DNA of 34,359 nucleotides from Planctomycetaceae bacterium. GTDB taxonomy: Bacteria > Planctomycetota > Phycisphaerae > Phycisphaerales > SM1A02. The translations under genes and the position numbers were made by a program. The notes below the pieces were generated by a model that saw only the letters and a list, made by a program, of their open reading frames with translations, was not told where the DNA came from and searched no databases. Shown piece by piece: positions 24,965-33,098 of the stretch. Each line of letters opens with the position of its first letter. Position 1 is the first letter of the stretch. The DNA is taken from positions 1 through 34,359 of the forward strand of contig CANLMX010000024.1 of NCBI GenBank assembly GCA_947492385.1, in the 5' to 3' direction.

Positions 24965-25564
24965 ATGCGTTCCGTAACCGTCTACTGTTCCTCGAGCGGC
25001 GCGCTTGAACCGCACTTCGCCGAGGGCGCCCGCGACCTCGGGGCCGCGCTTGCGGCACGCGGGATCGAGCTCGTCTACGGCGGCGGGTCCATCGGCCTCA
25101 TGGGCGAGTGCGCCCGGGCGGCGAAGGCGGGCGGCGGCCGCGTCACGGGGATCATCACGCGAAAGCTGCTCGACCTCGAACAGGGCTGGCAGGGCTGCGA
25201 CGAGCTGCTGGTCGTCGACACCATGCAGGAGCGTCGGCGCATCCTCATGGACCGCGCCGACGGCTACATCGTGCTGCCCGGGGGGCTGGGGACCTACGAG
25301 GAGTTCTTCGAGGTGCTGGTGGCACGGCAGCTGGGCGACCACGCGAAGCCCATCGCCATCGTCAACCACGACCGCTACTACGACCCGCTTGTCGCGATGA
25401 TCGAGCACGGCATCGCGCATCGGTTCGTGCGGCCGGCGATCCGCGGCGTGCTGCACGTCGTCGGGACGGGCCATGACGCGATCGAGGCCCTGCTGGCCCA
25501 CGAGCCCGCCGCGCACGATCCGGCGCAGTTCCTCCCCATGCACGCGGGGCGCGACCGCGCATGA
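24965..25564 (+). CDS. LOG-family protein (lysine decarboxylase-like, cytokinin riboside phosphohydrolase type)
   Basis: The 199-residue Rossmann-like protein carries the family motifs VYGGGSIGLMG (about 38-47), MQERRRILMDRAD (87-99) and PGGLGTYEEFFE (105-116). LOG enzymes split nucleoside 5'-monophosphates into base and ribose phosphate. They are often annotated as lysine decarboxylase, but their motif argues against that. The real substrate in bacteria such as this is not known. Its stop overlaps the lpxI start as ATGA, so the two are co-translated. Confidence 0.9.
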   Translation: MRSVTVYCSSSGALEPHFAEGARDLGAALAARGIELVYGGGSIGLMGECARAAKAGGGRVTGIITRKLLDLEQGWQGCDELLVVDTMQERRRILMDRADGYIVLPGGLGTYEEFFEVLVARQLGDHAKPIAIVNHDRYYDPLVAMIEHGIAHRFVRPAIRGVLHVVGTGHDAIEALLAHEPAAHDPAQFLPMHAGRDRA

Positions 25565-26403
25565 GCGCGCGGGTCGGCATCATCGCCGGCCAGGGGACGC
25601 TGCCCTTCCTGGTGGCGCGCGGCATGCGCGCGCAGGGGCGCGAGGTGTTCTGCGTGGGCCTTCGTGGGCAGTACGAACCCGCGCTGCGCGCCGAGTGCGG
25701 CGCGTTCCGCGAGGCCGGCGTGCTGCAGCTGGGGCGCTGGATCCGGCTGTTCCGGCGCGCCGGCGTCACCGAGGTCACGATGGTCGGGCGCGTGAGCAAG
25801 AAGCGCATGCACGACCCGTGGCTGGTCGTCCGCGCGCTCCGCGACCTGCCCGACTGGCGCACCGCGAACCTGTGGTTCCGGAAGCTCCGCCACGATCGGC
25901 GCAGCGCTACGCTGCTGCGCACGGTGGCCGACGACCTGGCCATGGAAGGCGTGGTCCTCATCGACAGCACCCGCTACATCCCCGACCACCTCGCCACCGA
26001 GGGCCCAATGGGCCGCGTGCAGCCGGACGCGCGCGCGCTCGCCGACATCGCCTTCGGCTGGCCGCTGCTGGCGAAGGTCGGGGGGCTCGACATCGGGCAG
26101 GCGATCAGCGTGCGCGAGCGCGACGTGATCGCGGTCGAGGCCGTCGAGGGCACCGACGCCATGATCCGCCGGAGCGGCGAACTGTGCCGCGCACGGGGAT
26201 GGACGCTCCTGAAGACCGCGCGGCCGGGCCACGACATGCGCGCCGACGTGCCGACCATCGGGGTCCAGACCATCGAAAACCTGCGTGCCGCCGGCGCCGG
26301 CTGCGTGGCGGTCGGCGTGGGCCGCGTGATCCTGGTGGACCGGCCCGCGGTGCTCGCGGCGGCCGACCGCGCGGGCATCGCGGTCGTGGGCGTGAAGGAC
26401 TGA
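25561..26403 (+). CDS. lpxI: UDP-2,3-diacylglucosamine pyrophosphatase LpxI
   Basis: LpxI hydrolyses UDP-2,3-diacylglucosamine to lipid X and UMP in the lipid A pathway and replaces LpxH in many bacteria. The 280-residue protein matches the family length. It has the N-terminal GIIAGQGTLPF motif, VGRVSKKRM, VEAVEGTDAMIRRSGEL, and the C-terminal GHDMRADVPTIGVQTIENL segment that holds the conserved Asp/Arg residues. It implies a lipid A-containing outer membrane. The start is coupled (ATGA) to the LOG-family gene, and the TlyA-like gene follows 2 nt after the stop. Confidence 0.95.
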   Translation: MSARVGIIAGQGTLPFLVARGMRAQGREVFCVGLRGQYEPALRAECGAFREAGVLQLGRWIRLFRRAGVTEVTMVGRVSKKRMHDPWLVVRALRDLPDWRTANLWFRKLRHDRRSATLLRTVADDLAMEGVVLIDSTRYIPDHLATEGPMGRVQPDARALADIAFGWPLLAKVGGLDIGQAISVRERDVIAVEAVEGTDAMIRRSGELCRARGWTLLKTARPGHDMRADVPTIGVQTIENLRAAGAGCVAVGVGRVILVDRPAVLAAADRAGIAVVGVKD

Positions 26404-26405
26404 CC

Positions 26406-27020
26406 GTGGCGGCGCCGGACCCGCGCACGCCCGAGGAACGCTTCGTCTCACGCGCGGGAGCGAAGCTGCTGCACGCGCTCGAGGCGTTCGCGATCGACGT
26501 CGCGGGGATGCGGTGCGCCGACTTCGGCTGCAACGTGGGCGGCTTCACCGACTGCATGCTGCAGCGCGGCGCCGCGCACGTGACGGCGATCGACACGGGC
26601 TACGGCGCGCTCGCGTGGAAGCTCCGGCAGGACCCGCGCGTCGAGGTGCGCGAGCGCACGAATGCGCTGCACGCGGACCCGCCGCCGGGCGGCGTCGACC
26701 TCGTGGTCGTGGACCTCGCGTGGACCCCGCAGCGGCTCGCGGTGCCCGCCGCGCTGCGGTGGCTGGCGCCGGGCGGCCGGATCGTCACGCTCGTCAAGCC
26801 CCACTACGAGCTGCAGGAGGACGAGAAGCCGTGGCTCGACCGCGGCTTCCTGCCGCACGAACGCGTGCCCGGCGTGGTGGCGCGCGTCGAAGCCACGATG
26901 CCCTCGCTCGGCGCGCGCGTGACCGGCAGCGCGCAGAGTCCGCTCGTCGGCGGCAAGACCAGCCGCAAGGCCGGCGTGCCCGGCAACGTCGAGTGGCTCG
27001 TCGCGCTCGAGAAGGCCTGA
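26406..27020 (+). CDS. TlyA/FtsJ-like rRNA methyltransferase without the S4 domain
   Basis: The 204-residue protein is a Rossmann-fold SAM methyltransferase. It starts almost directly at the TlyA catalytic domain (FVSRAGAKLLHAL), with SAM motif DFGCNVGGFTD (39-49). A full candidate K-D-K-E tetrad is present: Lys20, Asp103 (VVDLAWTP), Lys131 (LVKPHYEL) and Glu196 (GNVEWLVAL). TlyA enzymes 2'-O-methylate rRNA, but they normally carry an N-terminal S4 RNA-binding domain of about 60 residues, which is missing here. GTG 26406 lies 2 nt after the lpxI stop. No better start gives an S4 domain, since the upstream frame is lpxI out of phase. Confidence 0.82.
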   Translation: MAAPDPRTPEERFVSRAGAKLLHALEAFAIDVAGMRCADFGCNVGGFTDCMLQRGAAHVTAIDTGYGALAWKLRQDPRVEVRERTNALHADPPPGGVDLVVVDLAWTPQRLAVPAALRWLAPGGRIVTLVKPHYELQEDEKPWLDRGFLPHERVPGVVARVEATMPSLGARVTGSAQSPLVGGKTSRKAGVPGNVEWLVALEKA

Positions 27021-27083
27021 TTTCCCTGCGCGGAAGCGTCACGGAATTCCGGCTTCGCGCCGTCGGGAAGCGCCGTCCACGGG

Positions 27084-27089
27084 TACAAT
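27084..27089 (+). promoter_or_regulatory. gyrA: -10 box TACAAT of gyrA
   Basis: GGGTACAAT lies 19 nt before ATG 27109, so the predicted leader is about 12 nt with no clear Shine-Dalgarno site. No -35 box is obvious. Confidence 0.55.
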
Positions 27090-27108
27090 TTCGACCTCGG
27101 AAAACCGC

Positions 27109-29751
27109 ATGGCAGAGACCCCCGAACCCACCGCGCAGCCGGTCGATCGCCTTGTCGACATCGACATCGAACGGGAGCTGCACGACAGCTACCTGACCTA
27201 CGCGATGAGCACCATCATGGACCGGGCCCTGCCCGACGTCCGTGACGGCCTCAAGCCCTCGCAACGCCGCATCCTGGTGGCGATGCATGACCTGAACCTG
27301 ACGCCGGGCCGCAAGCAGATCAAGTGCGCGAAGATCTGCGGCGACACCAGCGGCAACTACCACCCCCACGGCGAGAGCGTGATCTACCCGACGCTCGTGA
27401 ACATGGGGCAGTCGTGGAAGACCCGCGCCCTGCTCGTCGACAAGCAGGGCAACTTCGGCTCGATCGAGGGCGACCCGCCGGCAGCCATGCGTTACACCGA
27501 GGCGCGCATGACGGCCGAGGCGGTGGCGCTGCTCGAGGACCTCGACAAGGAGACGGTCGACTTCAAGCCCAACTACGACGACCGCCTGCAGGAGCCGACC
27601 GTGCTCCCGGCGAAGTTCCCCAACCTGCTGGTCAACGGCTCGAGCGGCATCGCGGTGGGCATGTCCAGCAGCATGCCGCCCCACAATCTGGGCGAGGTGT
27701 GCGACGCGATCGTGGCGACCATCGACGACCCGGCGATCGGGCTCGAGGAGCTGATGAAGCGGATGCCGGGCCCCGACTTCCCGACCGGCGGGGTCATCAT
27801 GGGCCGGCGCGGCATCGTCGAGGCCTACGCCACCGGCCGCGGCCGCGTGACGGTGCGCGGGAAGGTGCACCTCGAGAAGGACGGCACGCGCGACGCGATC
27901 GTGATCGACGAGATCCCGTACCAGGTGGTGCAGTCGACGCTCATCGAGAAGATCGTCGAGGCCAGCCGCAACGACCGCATCCCCGACATCGCGGACGTCA
28001 AGAACCACTCGGGCCGCGACGCGCAGACGCGCATCGTGGTGGTGCTGAAGAAGAACGCGGACCCGGCGGTCGTCGAGAAGCAGCTCTACGAGTTCACGCC
28101 GCTCCAGGACACGTTCTCGATCATCAACATCGCGCTGGTGAACGGCCAGCCGCGCACCCTGCCCCTGCGGAGCCTCATCGACAGCTACGTCGACCACCGC
28201 AAGGCGGTCATCCGCCGGCGCACGGCGTTCCTGCTCCGCCAGGCGAAGCAGCAGGCGCACCGGCTCGAGGCGCTGATCTACGCGGTCTGCGACATCGACG
28301 AGGTGATCCGCATCATCCGCGCGGCACGCACCCGCGAGGAGGCGATCGATGGCCTGATGGCGCGCGCGTTCCGGATCGCGCGCGACCACCGGCACGCGCC
28401 GCTGGTTCCCGAGAGCGTCATCGCGAAGACCGAGCCGGACGGCGTCCGGCTCACCCGAGTGCAGGCCGAGGCGATCGGCGCGCTGCGGCTGATCCAGCTC
28501 ACGGGACTCGAGATCGAGAAGCTGACGTCCGAGCTGGCCAAGCTCGTCGAGGAGATCGACGGCCTCGAGGCCATCCTCGCCGACGAGCGACTGGTGCTCG
28601 ACATCGTCCGCGAGGACACCGTCGAGTTGAAGGAGCGTTTCGCCGACGCCCGCCGCACGCTCATCGAGGGCGCGGAGGCCGAGGACTTCGAGATGGCCGA
28701 CCTCATCCCGGAGCACGAGGTGGTGCTCACGGTGAGCCGGCGCGGCTACGTCAAGCGCCTGCCGGCCGACACGTACCGCGTGCAGGGCCGCGGCGGCAAG
28801 GGCGTCATCGGCGCGAAGGCCGCGTCGGGGGGCGACGAGGAGGACCAGGACTTCGTCGAGCAGCTCTACGCATGCTCGAGCCACGACGACCTGCTCTGCT
28901 TCACCAACACGGGCCGCGTGTTCAAGCTCAAGGTCTGGCAGATCCCCGAGGCCGCGCGCACCGCGAAGGGCCGCGCCATCCAGAACCTGCTGGAACTTCG
29001 CAAGGACGAGCGCATCTGCGCCTGGCGACCGGTCGCCAAGTTCGAGCAGCGCGAGGACTTCCTCTTCTTCCTGACCGCCAACGGGCAGGTCAAGCGCACC
29101 GCGCTGCAGGAGTACCGGAACGTCAACAAGGCCGGCATCATCGCGCTAGGGCTCAAGGACGGGGACCGGCTGGTCGACGTGCTGGTCACGAGCGGCTCGG
29201 ACCACGTGCTCCTCTCGACCGCGACGGGCATGTCGATCCGCTTCGACGAGAACGATGCGCGCGTCATGGGCCGTTCGGCGGCCGGCGTGATCGGCATCGA
29301 CCTCGCCGAGGGCGACGAGGTGGTGGGCGGGGTCGTCTGCGACGATTCGCTCGACCTCTTCACTGCGTGCGAGAGCGGCTTCGGGAAGCGCACGCCGATG
29401 CGCGAGTACCTGGTGCAGAGCGAGGACGGCACGACCCGCGCGCAGAGCCGCGGCGGCAAGGGCCGCATCGACATCCGCACCGAGGGCCGCAACGGACGCG
29501 TGATCGCCGTGAACAGCGTCAGCGACACCGATTCGCTCATCTTCTCGACGAAGGGCGGCATGGTGGTGCGCATCCGAGCGGCGGACGTGCGCCAGGTTGG
29601 CCGCGCCACGCAGGGCGTCCGGCTCGTCACGCTCGACCAGGGCGACGCCCTGGCGTCCGTAGCGAAGATCGCAGGCGGCGATGCCGACGGCGAGGCGCAG
29701 GCGGTGCCCCCGACCGAGGACCCGGCCCAGGCATCAACTCCGGGGACGTGA
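27109..29751 (+). CDS. gyrA: DNA gyrase subunit A
   Basis: GyrA cuts and rejoins DNA in the gyrase A2B2 complex that introduces negative supercoils. The 880-residue protein has the winged-helix breakage domain with catalytic Tyr129 in [10 protein letters not shown], then the tower and coiled-coil region, then a six-bladed C-terminal DNA-wrapping domain. The GyrA box QGRGGKG at 559-565 marks it as GyrA rather than ParC, and a second box-like QSRGGKG lies at 779-785. In the quinolone-determining region [10 protein letters not shown], Ser90 is kept (E. coli Ser83), but the acidic residue of E. coli position 87 is Pro94. The last 30 residues are acidic and Pro-rich. gyrB is not in the window. Confidence 0.97.
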   Translation: MAETPEPTAQPVDRLVDIDIERELHDSYLTYAMSTIMDRALPDVRDGLKPSQRRILVAMHDLNLTPGRKQIKCAKICGDTSGNYHPHGESVIYPTLVNMGQSWKTRALLVDKQGNFGSIEGDPPAAMRYTEARMTAEAVALLEDLDKETVDFKPNYDDRLQEPTVLPAKFPNLLVNGSSGIAVGMSSSMPPHNLGEVCDAIVATIDDPAIGLEELMKRMPGPDFPTGGVIMGRRGIVEAYATGRGRVTVRGKVHLEKDGTRDAIVIDEIPYQVVQSTLIEKIVEASRNDRIPDIADVKNHSGRDAQTRIVVVLKKNADPAVVEKQLYEFTPLQDTFSIINIALVNGQPRTLPLRSLIDSYVDHRKAVIRRRTAFLLRQAKQQAHRLEALIYAVCDIDEVIRIIRAARTREEAIDGLMARAFRIARDHRHAPLVPESVIAKTEPDGVRLTRVQAEAIGALRLIQLTGLEIEKLTSELAKLVEEIDGLEAILADERLVLDIVREDTVELKERFADARRTLIEGAEAEDFEMADLIPEHEVVLTVSRRGYVKRLPADTYRVQGRGGKGVIGAKAASGGDEEDQDFVEQLYACSSHDDLLCFTNTGRVFKLKVWQIPEAARTAKGRAIQNLLELRKDERICAWRPVAKFEQREDFLFFLTANGQVKRTALQEYRNVNKAGIIALGLKDGDRLVDVLVTSGSDHVLLSTATGMSIRFDENDARVMGRSAAGVIGIDLAEGDEVVGGVVCDDSLDLFTACESGFGKRTPMREYLVQSEDGTTRAQSRGGKGRIDIRTEGRNGRVIAVNSVSDTDSLIFSTKGGMVVRIRAADVRQVGRATQGVRLVTLDQGDALASVAKIAGGDADGEAQAVPPTEDPAQASTPGT

Positions 29752-29753
29752 CG

Positions 29754-30131
29754 TCAGGCGCCGTGCTTGGACATCTGCAGCGCGGTGAGTGACGTGGTCA
29801 CGTCCTCGCTGAAGTCGAAGATTCGGTCGAGGTCGGTCGCGAGCAGCACGCCCCAGATGCGGTCGCTGACCGAGCAGACGCGGATACGCGCGCCGGCGAG
29901 CATCGCGAGCTTGCGCACGCGCAGGAGCTGCGCGATGTTCGACGAGTTCAGGAACTGCACGTGGCGGAAGTCGAGCACCAGGTCCCGGGCCCGCGCGCCC
30001 GCGCGCCCGGCCTTCAGGTCATCGGCGGCACGCTGGTACCCGTTGGCGAGCACGGCCATGTCGTCCGCGAAGGACGGGTCGTTCTGCAACTCGACCACCT
30101 GGATGGAATCCGACCATTCGTTGATTGGCAC
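29754..30131 (-). CDS. STAS-domain protein (anti-sigma factor antagonist-like)
   Basis: The 125-residue protein consists of one STAS domain. The core strand-helix pair reads DLVLDFRHVQFLNSSNIAQL (50-69), with Ser63/Ser64 at the position phosphorylated in SpoIIAA/RsbV-type antagonists. A final helix (LATDLDRIFDFSED) completes it. Such proteins take part in partner switching with a serine kinase and a sigma factor or other output, but none is encoded nearby. GTG 30131 is chosen because it gives a full domain and because TATCCT lies 7 nt upstream. The stop is 2 nt from the convergent gyrA stop. Confidence 0.82.
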   Translation of the reverse strand: MPINEWSDSIQVVELQNDPSFADDMAVLANGYQRAADDLKAGRAGARARDLVLDFRHVQFLNSSNIAQLLRVRKLAMLAGARIRVCSVSDRIWGVLLATDLDRIFDFSEDVTTSLTALQMSKHGA

Positions 30132-30138
30132 GCGCCCG

Positions 30139-30144
30139 AGGATA
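30139..30144 (-). promoter_or_regulatory. -10 box TATCCT, 7 nt before the STAS GTG
   Basis: Minus-strand GCTATCCT, then CGGGCGC, then GTG 30131. The spacing is of the leaderless type. Confidence 0.5.
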
Positions 30145-30173
30145 GCGGGGATGGGCGCGCCGGGCGGGACGGT

Positions 30174-30225
30174 GCGCCGGGGGTCGTTTCTCGCCGCAGA
30201 TGACCCCCGGCGCGACCCCCGGCGC
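30174..30225. repeat. Three copies of a 12-bp motif between STAS gene and exbD
   Basis: GACCCCCGGCGC occurs twice in direct tandem (30202-30213 and 30214-30225). An exact inverted copy lies at 30174-30185. The array ends 8 bp before the exbD -10 (30234) and starts 30 bp upstream of the STAS -10. It looks like an operator with three half-sites. The inverted pair could also form a 12-bp hairpin. Confidence 0.55.
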
Positions 30226-30233
30226 ATTTTCCG

Positions 30234-30239
30234 TATCCT
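30234..30239 (+). promoter_or_regulatory. -10 box TATCCT, 12 nt before the exbD GTG
   Basis: TATCCT is followed by 12 nt and GTG 30252, with no Shine-Dalgarno site between. The expected leader is about 5 nt. Confidence 0.5.
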
Positions 30240-30251
30240 CGCCCATTCCCC

Positions 30252-30752
30252 GTGCGCAGGATCCGCCGAACCCCCATCCACCCCCGGATCGAGCTCATCC
30301 CGCTCATCGACGTGATGACGTTCCTGCTCACGTACTTCATCTTCGCGACGGCCACGCTCATGCGCGTCGACCTCGTGCCGATGCAGCTCCGTCAATTCAC
30401 CAGCGGCGTCGCCGCGAAGCCGGCCCCGGCCGTCACGATCGCGGTCGACCTCGAAGGCCGCGTGTTCGTCGACCGCGAGCCGGCGAAGGTCGCCGACCTC
30501 GCGGCCTTGGTGAAGGCAAAGCTCGAGAAGGACAAGAAGACCGTCGTCTACCTCGCCGTTGCCGAGGGCCAAGGCACCGTCGACCGCGCGCCGCTCCTCC
30601 AGGAGCTGTGGGACCGCCTTCGGCCGCTGAACATCACCGTCAACCTCGTCGGGCGGCCGGGCGTCGCGGCCGCGAACCGGCCGACCTCGGCGGGCAGTCC
30701 TGCCGGCGCACCCCCCGCGAATGCGGGCGGTGGATCCGCCCCGACCCCCTAA
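30252..30752 (+). CDS. exbD: ExbD/TolR-family biopolymer transport protein
   Basis: ExbD with ExbB forms the proton-driven motor that energises TonB. The 166-residue protein has a short basic N-terminus and one membrane helix with the essential Asp20 (IELIPLIDVMTFLLTYFIF). A periplasmic domain follows (VTIAVDLEGRVFVD, then APLLQELWDRLRPLNITVNL), and the tail is Ala/Gly/Pro-rich. GTG 30252 gives the right distance to the helix. No exbB lies upstream, since that side is the divergent STAS gene, so its partner must be elsewhere. The TonB-like gene starts 9 nt downstream. Confidence 0.88.
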   Translation: MRRIRRTPIHPRIELIPLIDVMTFLLTYFIFATATLMRVDLVPMQLRQFTSGVAAKPAPAVTIAVDLEGRVFVDREPAKVADLAALVKAKLEKDKKTVVYLAVAEGQGTVDRAPLLQELWDRLRPLNITVNLVGRPGVAAANRPTSAGSPAGAPPANAGGGSAPTP

Positions 30753-30755
30753 ACT
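30750..30755 (+). promoter_or_regulatory. Possible -10 box TAAACT overlapping the exbD stop codon
   Basis: TAAACT contains the exbD stop (TAA) and is followed by CACACC and GTG 30762, the 6-nt spacing seen at other starts. It could be chance because the stop codon supplies the TAA. Confidence 0.3.
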
Positions 30756-30761
30756 CACACC

Positions 30762-32237
30762 GTGCACGAGCCGCGCACGGATCCCGACCGCGTGGCGCCC
30801 GCGCTCCTCTGGGGCGTGGGCTTCTCGCTGGCGTTCCACGCGATCCTCTTCTCGCCGCAGTTGACCGCGTGGCTCTGGAGCGAGCCCACCGCCGTGGCCG
30901 CAGCTGCGGCGGCGGAACTCAAGCAGGCTGCGGCCGGGTCGAAGGCACCACCGGATCCGAATGCTCCGAAGCCCCCGGACGCACCGAAGGCGCCCGACGC
31001 GTCCGAGCAGGCATCGAAACCTCCCGCCGAACGCCCGCCCGACGGGGCGTCCCCCGAGCCGCCGCCGGAACCCACGCCGCCGCCCGGCGCGGTGGTCAAG
31101 ACGCCCGAACCGAAGCCCGCATATCCCGATTCCGACGAGGTTACGATCGGCCAGGACGATGGCGACCCCTCATCGGTGGTCATCATCGGGCGTGACGCGT
31201 ACGAAGAGCACATGGCGCAGCTGAGCCAGGTCTCGCAGGCCGGCTTCCGCATGAGCGATGCCGGGGGCGACGGCAGCCAAGGCTTCGGCCGAGGCGACTC
31301 GGGGCTCGGCGCGGGCGGCGGCGGGTCCGCGGCGAACGCCACCGCGACGACGGTGGTCGATGCGACCAGCGGCACGCCCACGACGCCCGAATCCACCCGG
31401 GTCGCGAGTGCTTCGCCGAGCGACCCCGCGCTCATGCCGTCGCAGCCCGAGGGCTCCAACGTGCCGCGGCCGGACTCGGCGCCCATCGTCCCGGCGCCGC
31501 CCGAGAAGCCGCAGCCCTCGGCAACCGCGCAGCCGACCGAGGACGCGAAGCCGCCGATTGACTCGCCGGACGATCCCGAGGGACCTCCGGCGCCGATGGC
31601 CCCGGACGCACCGAAGGAACCCGATCCCCCGACACCGACGTCGCCCGCGCGCCCGACGGACGAGATCCCGGTGCCGAAGCCGCCGCCCACGCCCGAGGAG
31701 AAGCCCGTTCCCGAGCGCGGCCCCACGCTTCCGCCGCCGCCGAACCAACCGCCCCAGGCAAACGAGGGCGGCGGCGTCGCCAGCACCGAGCGTCCGGCTG
31801 ACGGCGCCCGTACCGATGCGCCGGGCGAGCGCGGAAAGGCTGGCGGCAGCGGCGCATCGCCCGTGCCCGGCACCGGCGGCACCGGCGCGCTCAGCGACCT
31901 CGAGAGCGCGCCCACCAGCGTCACGAAGGTCGACCCGCGACTCTGGAAGAACGGCCGGCTCGTCGCGGCGCGGGGCATCCAGCTGAAGCCGCGCACGCCG
32001 CAGTTCACCACGCTGCAGATGGTCAGCCAGCTCCCGAGCTGCCGCCCGCCGGTGGTGACGCTCTTCTTCGACCGCACGGGCAAGTGCACGAAGACGATCT
32101 TCAACCGCTCGAGCGGCGACCCCGACATCGACAGCGTCATCCAGAACTCGCTCTACTTCTGGCGCGCGAGCGGGAAGCAGATCGACGCGATCGAGCCGGG
32201 CAAGACGGTCAACGTGACGCTCGAGCTGCTGCTCTGA
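30762..32237 (+). CDS. TonB-like protein with long Pro-rich periplasmic spacer
   Basis: The 491-residue protein has one N-terminal membrane helix (LLWGVGFSLAFHAILFSPQL, about 15-35). A very long Pro/Glu/Ala/Lys spacer covers about 55-365, interrupted near 120-190 by a Gly/Ser-rich part with VVIIGRDAYEEHMAQLSQVS. A TonB-type C-terminal domain follows at about 405-491 (PPVVTLFFDRTGKCTKTIFN, SSGDPDIDSVIQNSLYFWRA). TonB passes motor energy to outer-membrane receptors. Here the spacer is longer than in the typical 240-residue protein, and the C-terminal domain has two cysteines (in LPSCRPP and TGKCTK). GTG 30762 is 9 nt after exbD, so joint function is likely. Confidence 0.82.
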   Translation: MHEPRTDPDRVAPALLWGVGFSLAFHAILFSPQLTAWLWSEPTAVAAAAAAELKQAAAGSKAPPDPNAPKPPDAPKAPDASEQASKPPAERPPDGASPEPPPEPTPPPGAVVKTPEPKPAYPDSDEVTIGQDDGDPSSVVIIGRDAYEEHMAQLSQVSQAGFRMSDAGGDGSQGFGRGDSGLGAGGGGSAANATATTVVDATSGTPTTPESTRVASASPSDPALMPSQPEGSNVPRPDSAPIVPAPPEKPQPSATAQPTEDAKPPIDSPDDPEGPPAPMAPDAPKEPDPPTPTSPARPTDEIPVPKPPPTPEEKPVPERGPTLPPPPNQPPQANEGGGVASTERPADGARTDAPGERGKAGGSGASPVPGTGGTGALSDLESAPTSVTKVDPRLWKNGRLVAARGIQLKPRTPQFTTLQMVSQLPSCRPPVVTLFFDRTGKCTKTIFNRSSGDPDIDSVIQNSLYFWRASGKQIDAIEPGKTVNVTLELLL

Positions 32238-32262
32238 CGGCGAGGCCCGGGACGGGCCGCCG
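32238..32262. terminator. Hairpin between the TonB-like gene and surE
   Basis: CGGC-GA-GGCCC pairs with GGGCC-GCCG around loop GGGAC, giving 9 bp with a 2-nt bulge. It starts directly after the TonB-like stop and ends 8 bp from the convergent surE stop. There is no T-run. Confidence 0.45.
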
Positions 32263-32270
32263 CACGGGAC

Positions 32271-33056
32271 TCACCCCAACCGCCCGCGCCATGCCCCGAG
32301 CGTCGCGTGCTCGGTGAGGTCGTACCACAGCGGAGTCACCGTGACCGCGCGCTGCGAGAGGGCCTCGACGTCGGTGGCCTCCGCGGTGTGGAAAAACTCC
32401 ATGCCGTTACCGTTGGGCCAGTAGTACGTCCGGCCGTCGGGAGCCACGCGCCGCTCATAGCCGTCGATGCCGGCGGCCGTGTTCATCGAGACCACGCGGA
32501 TCGGCGGCATCGGTGCGTCCGCGCTCTCGGTGCGCGGGACGTTCACGTTCATCACGCGATGGGCGTCGAGCGGATGCTCGAGGATGCGGTCGATGGCCGC
32601 GCGCGCGATCTGCGCCCCGCGCGCGAAGTGCGCCTTGCCCGGGGCGCCCAGGTGCAGGCTCACCGCGATCGAAGGAACCCCGAGGAAGGCGGCCTCGACG
32701 GCGGCACCCACCGTGCCCGAGTAGATGACGTTGATGCCGACGTTCGCGCCGGCGTTCATCCCGCTGATCACGAGGTCCGGGCGCGCGCCGGGCCCGTACC
32801 ACTCCTGCCACAGCGAGCGCATCGCGAGCTTCACGCAGTCCGCGGGCCGGCCCTCGACCGCGATGCCGCGCATGCGCGGGTTGGGCTGCGCCTCGCGGAC
32901 CATGAGCGGGCGGTGGAACGTGATGCCGTGGCTCGATGCGCTCTGCATGTCGGCCGGCGCCACCACGCGCACCTCGCCGAGGCCATGGATCGCGTCGAAG
33001 AGCGCCGCGATGCCGGGTGCGTCAATGCCGTCGTCGTTCGTGAGGAGGATTCGCAT
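32271..33056 (-). CDS. surE: 5'/3'-nucleotidase SurE
   Basis: SurE is a metal-dependent phosphatase that releases phosphate from nucleoside monophosphates, used in stationary-phase survival. The 261-residue protein has the metal ligands Asp8 and Asp9 in TNDDGIDAPG, Ser39 in MQSASSHGIT, and Asn101 in SGMNAGANVG, followed by YSGTVGAAVEAAFLG. All four ligands of the family are present. ATG 33056 gives the canonical MRILLTNDDG start. It lies 42 nt downstream of the glycosyltransferase gene on the same strand, with a small hairpin in the gap. Confidence 0.96.
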   Translation of the reverse strand: MRILLTNDDGIDAPGIAALFDAIHGLGEVRVVAPADMQSASSHGITFHRPLMVREAQPNPRMRGIAVEGRPADCVKLAMRSLWQEWYGPGARPDLVISGMNAGANVGINVIYSGTVGAAVEAAFLGVPSIAVSLHLGAPGKAHFARGAQIARAAIDRILEHPLDAHRVMNVNVPRTESADAPMPPIRVVSMNTAAGIDGYERRVAPDGRTYYWPNGNGMEFFHTAEATDVEALSQRAVTVTPLWYDLTEHATLGAWRGRLG

Positions 33057-33067
33057 GGTGTTCGTGC

Positions 33068-33084
33068 GGCCCGCTCCGCGGGCC
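33068..33084 (-). other. Hairpin in the glycosyltransferase-surE gap
   Basis: A 7-bp GC-only stem (GGCCCGC/GCGGGCC) has a 3-nt loop and ends 11 nt before the surE ATG. There is no T-run. It may lower surE expression relative to the upstream gene or be chance in GC-rich DNA. Confidence 0.3.
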
Positions 33085-33098
33085 TGGGTCGCGCGGAG

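Noticed and set aside
26794-28884. A 696-codon minus-strand open frame opposite gyrA
   Set aside because: gyrA is certain, and the antisense product is Asp/Arg/His-rich with no domain.
33057-33098. A full terminator between the glycosyltransferase and surE
   Set aside because: The 7-bp hairpin lacks a T-run, and surE has no visible promoter of its own. I list it only as a hairpin and treat the pair as one unit.
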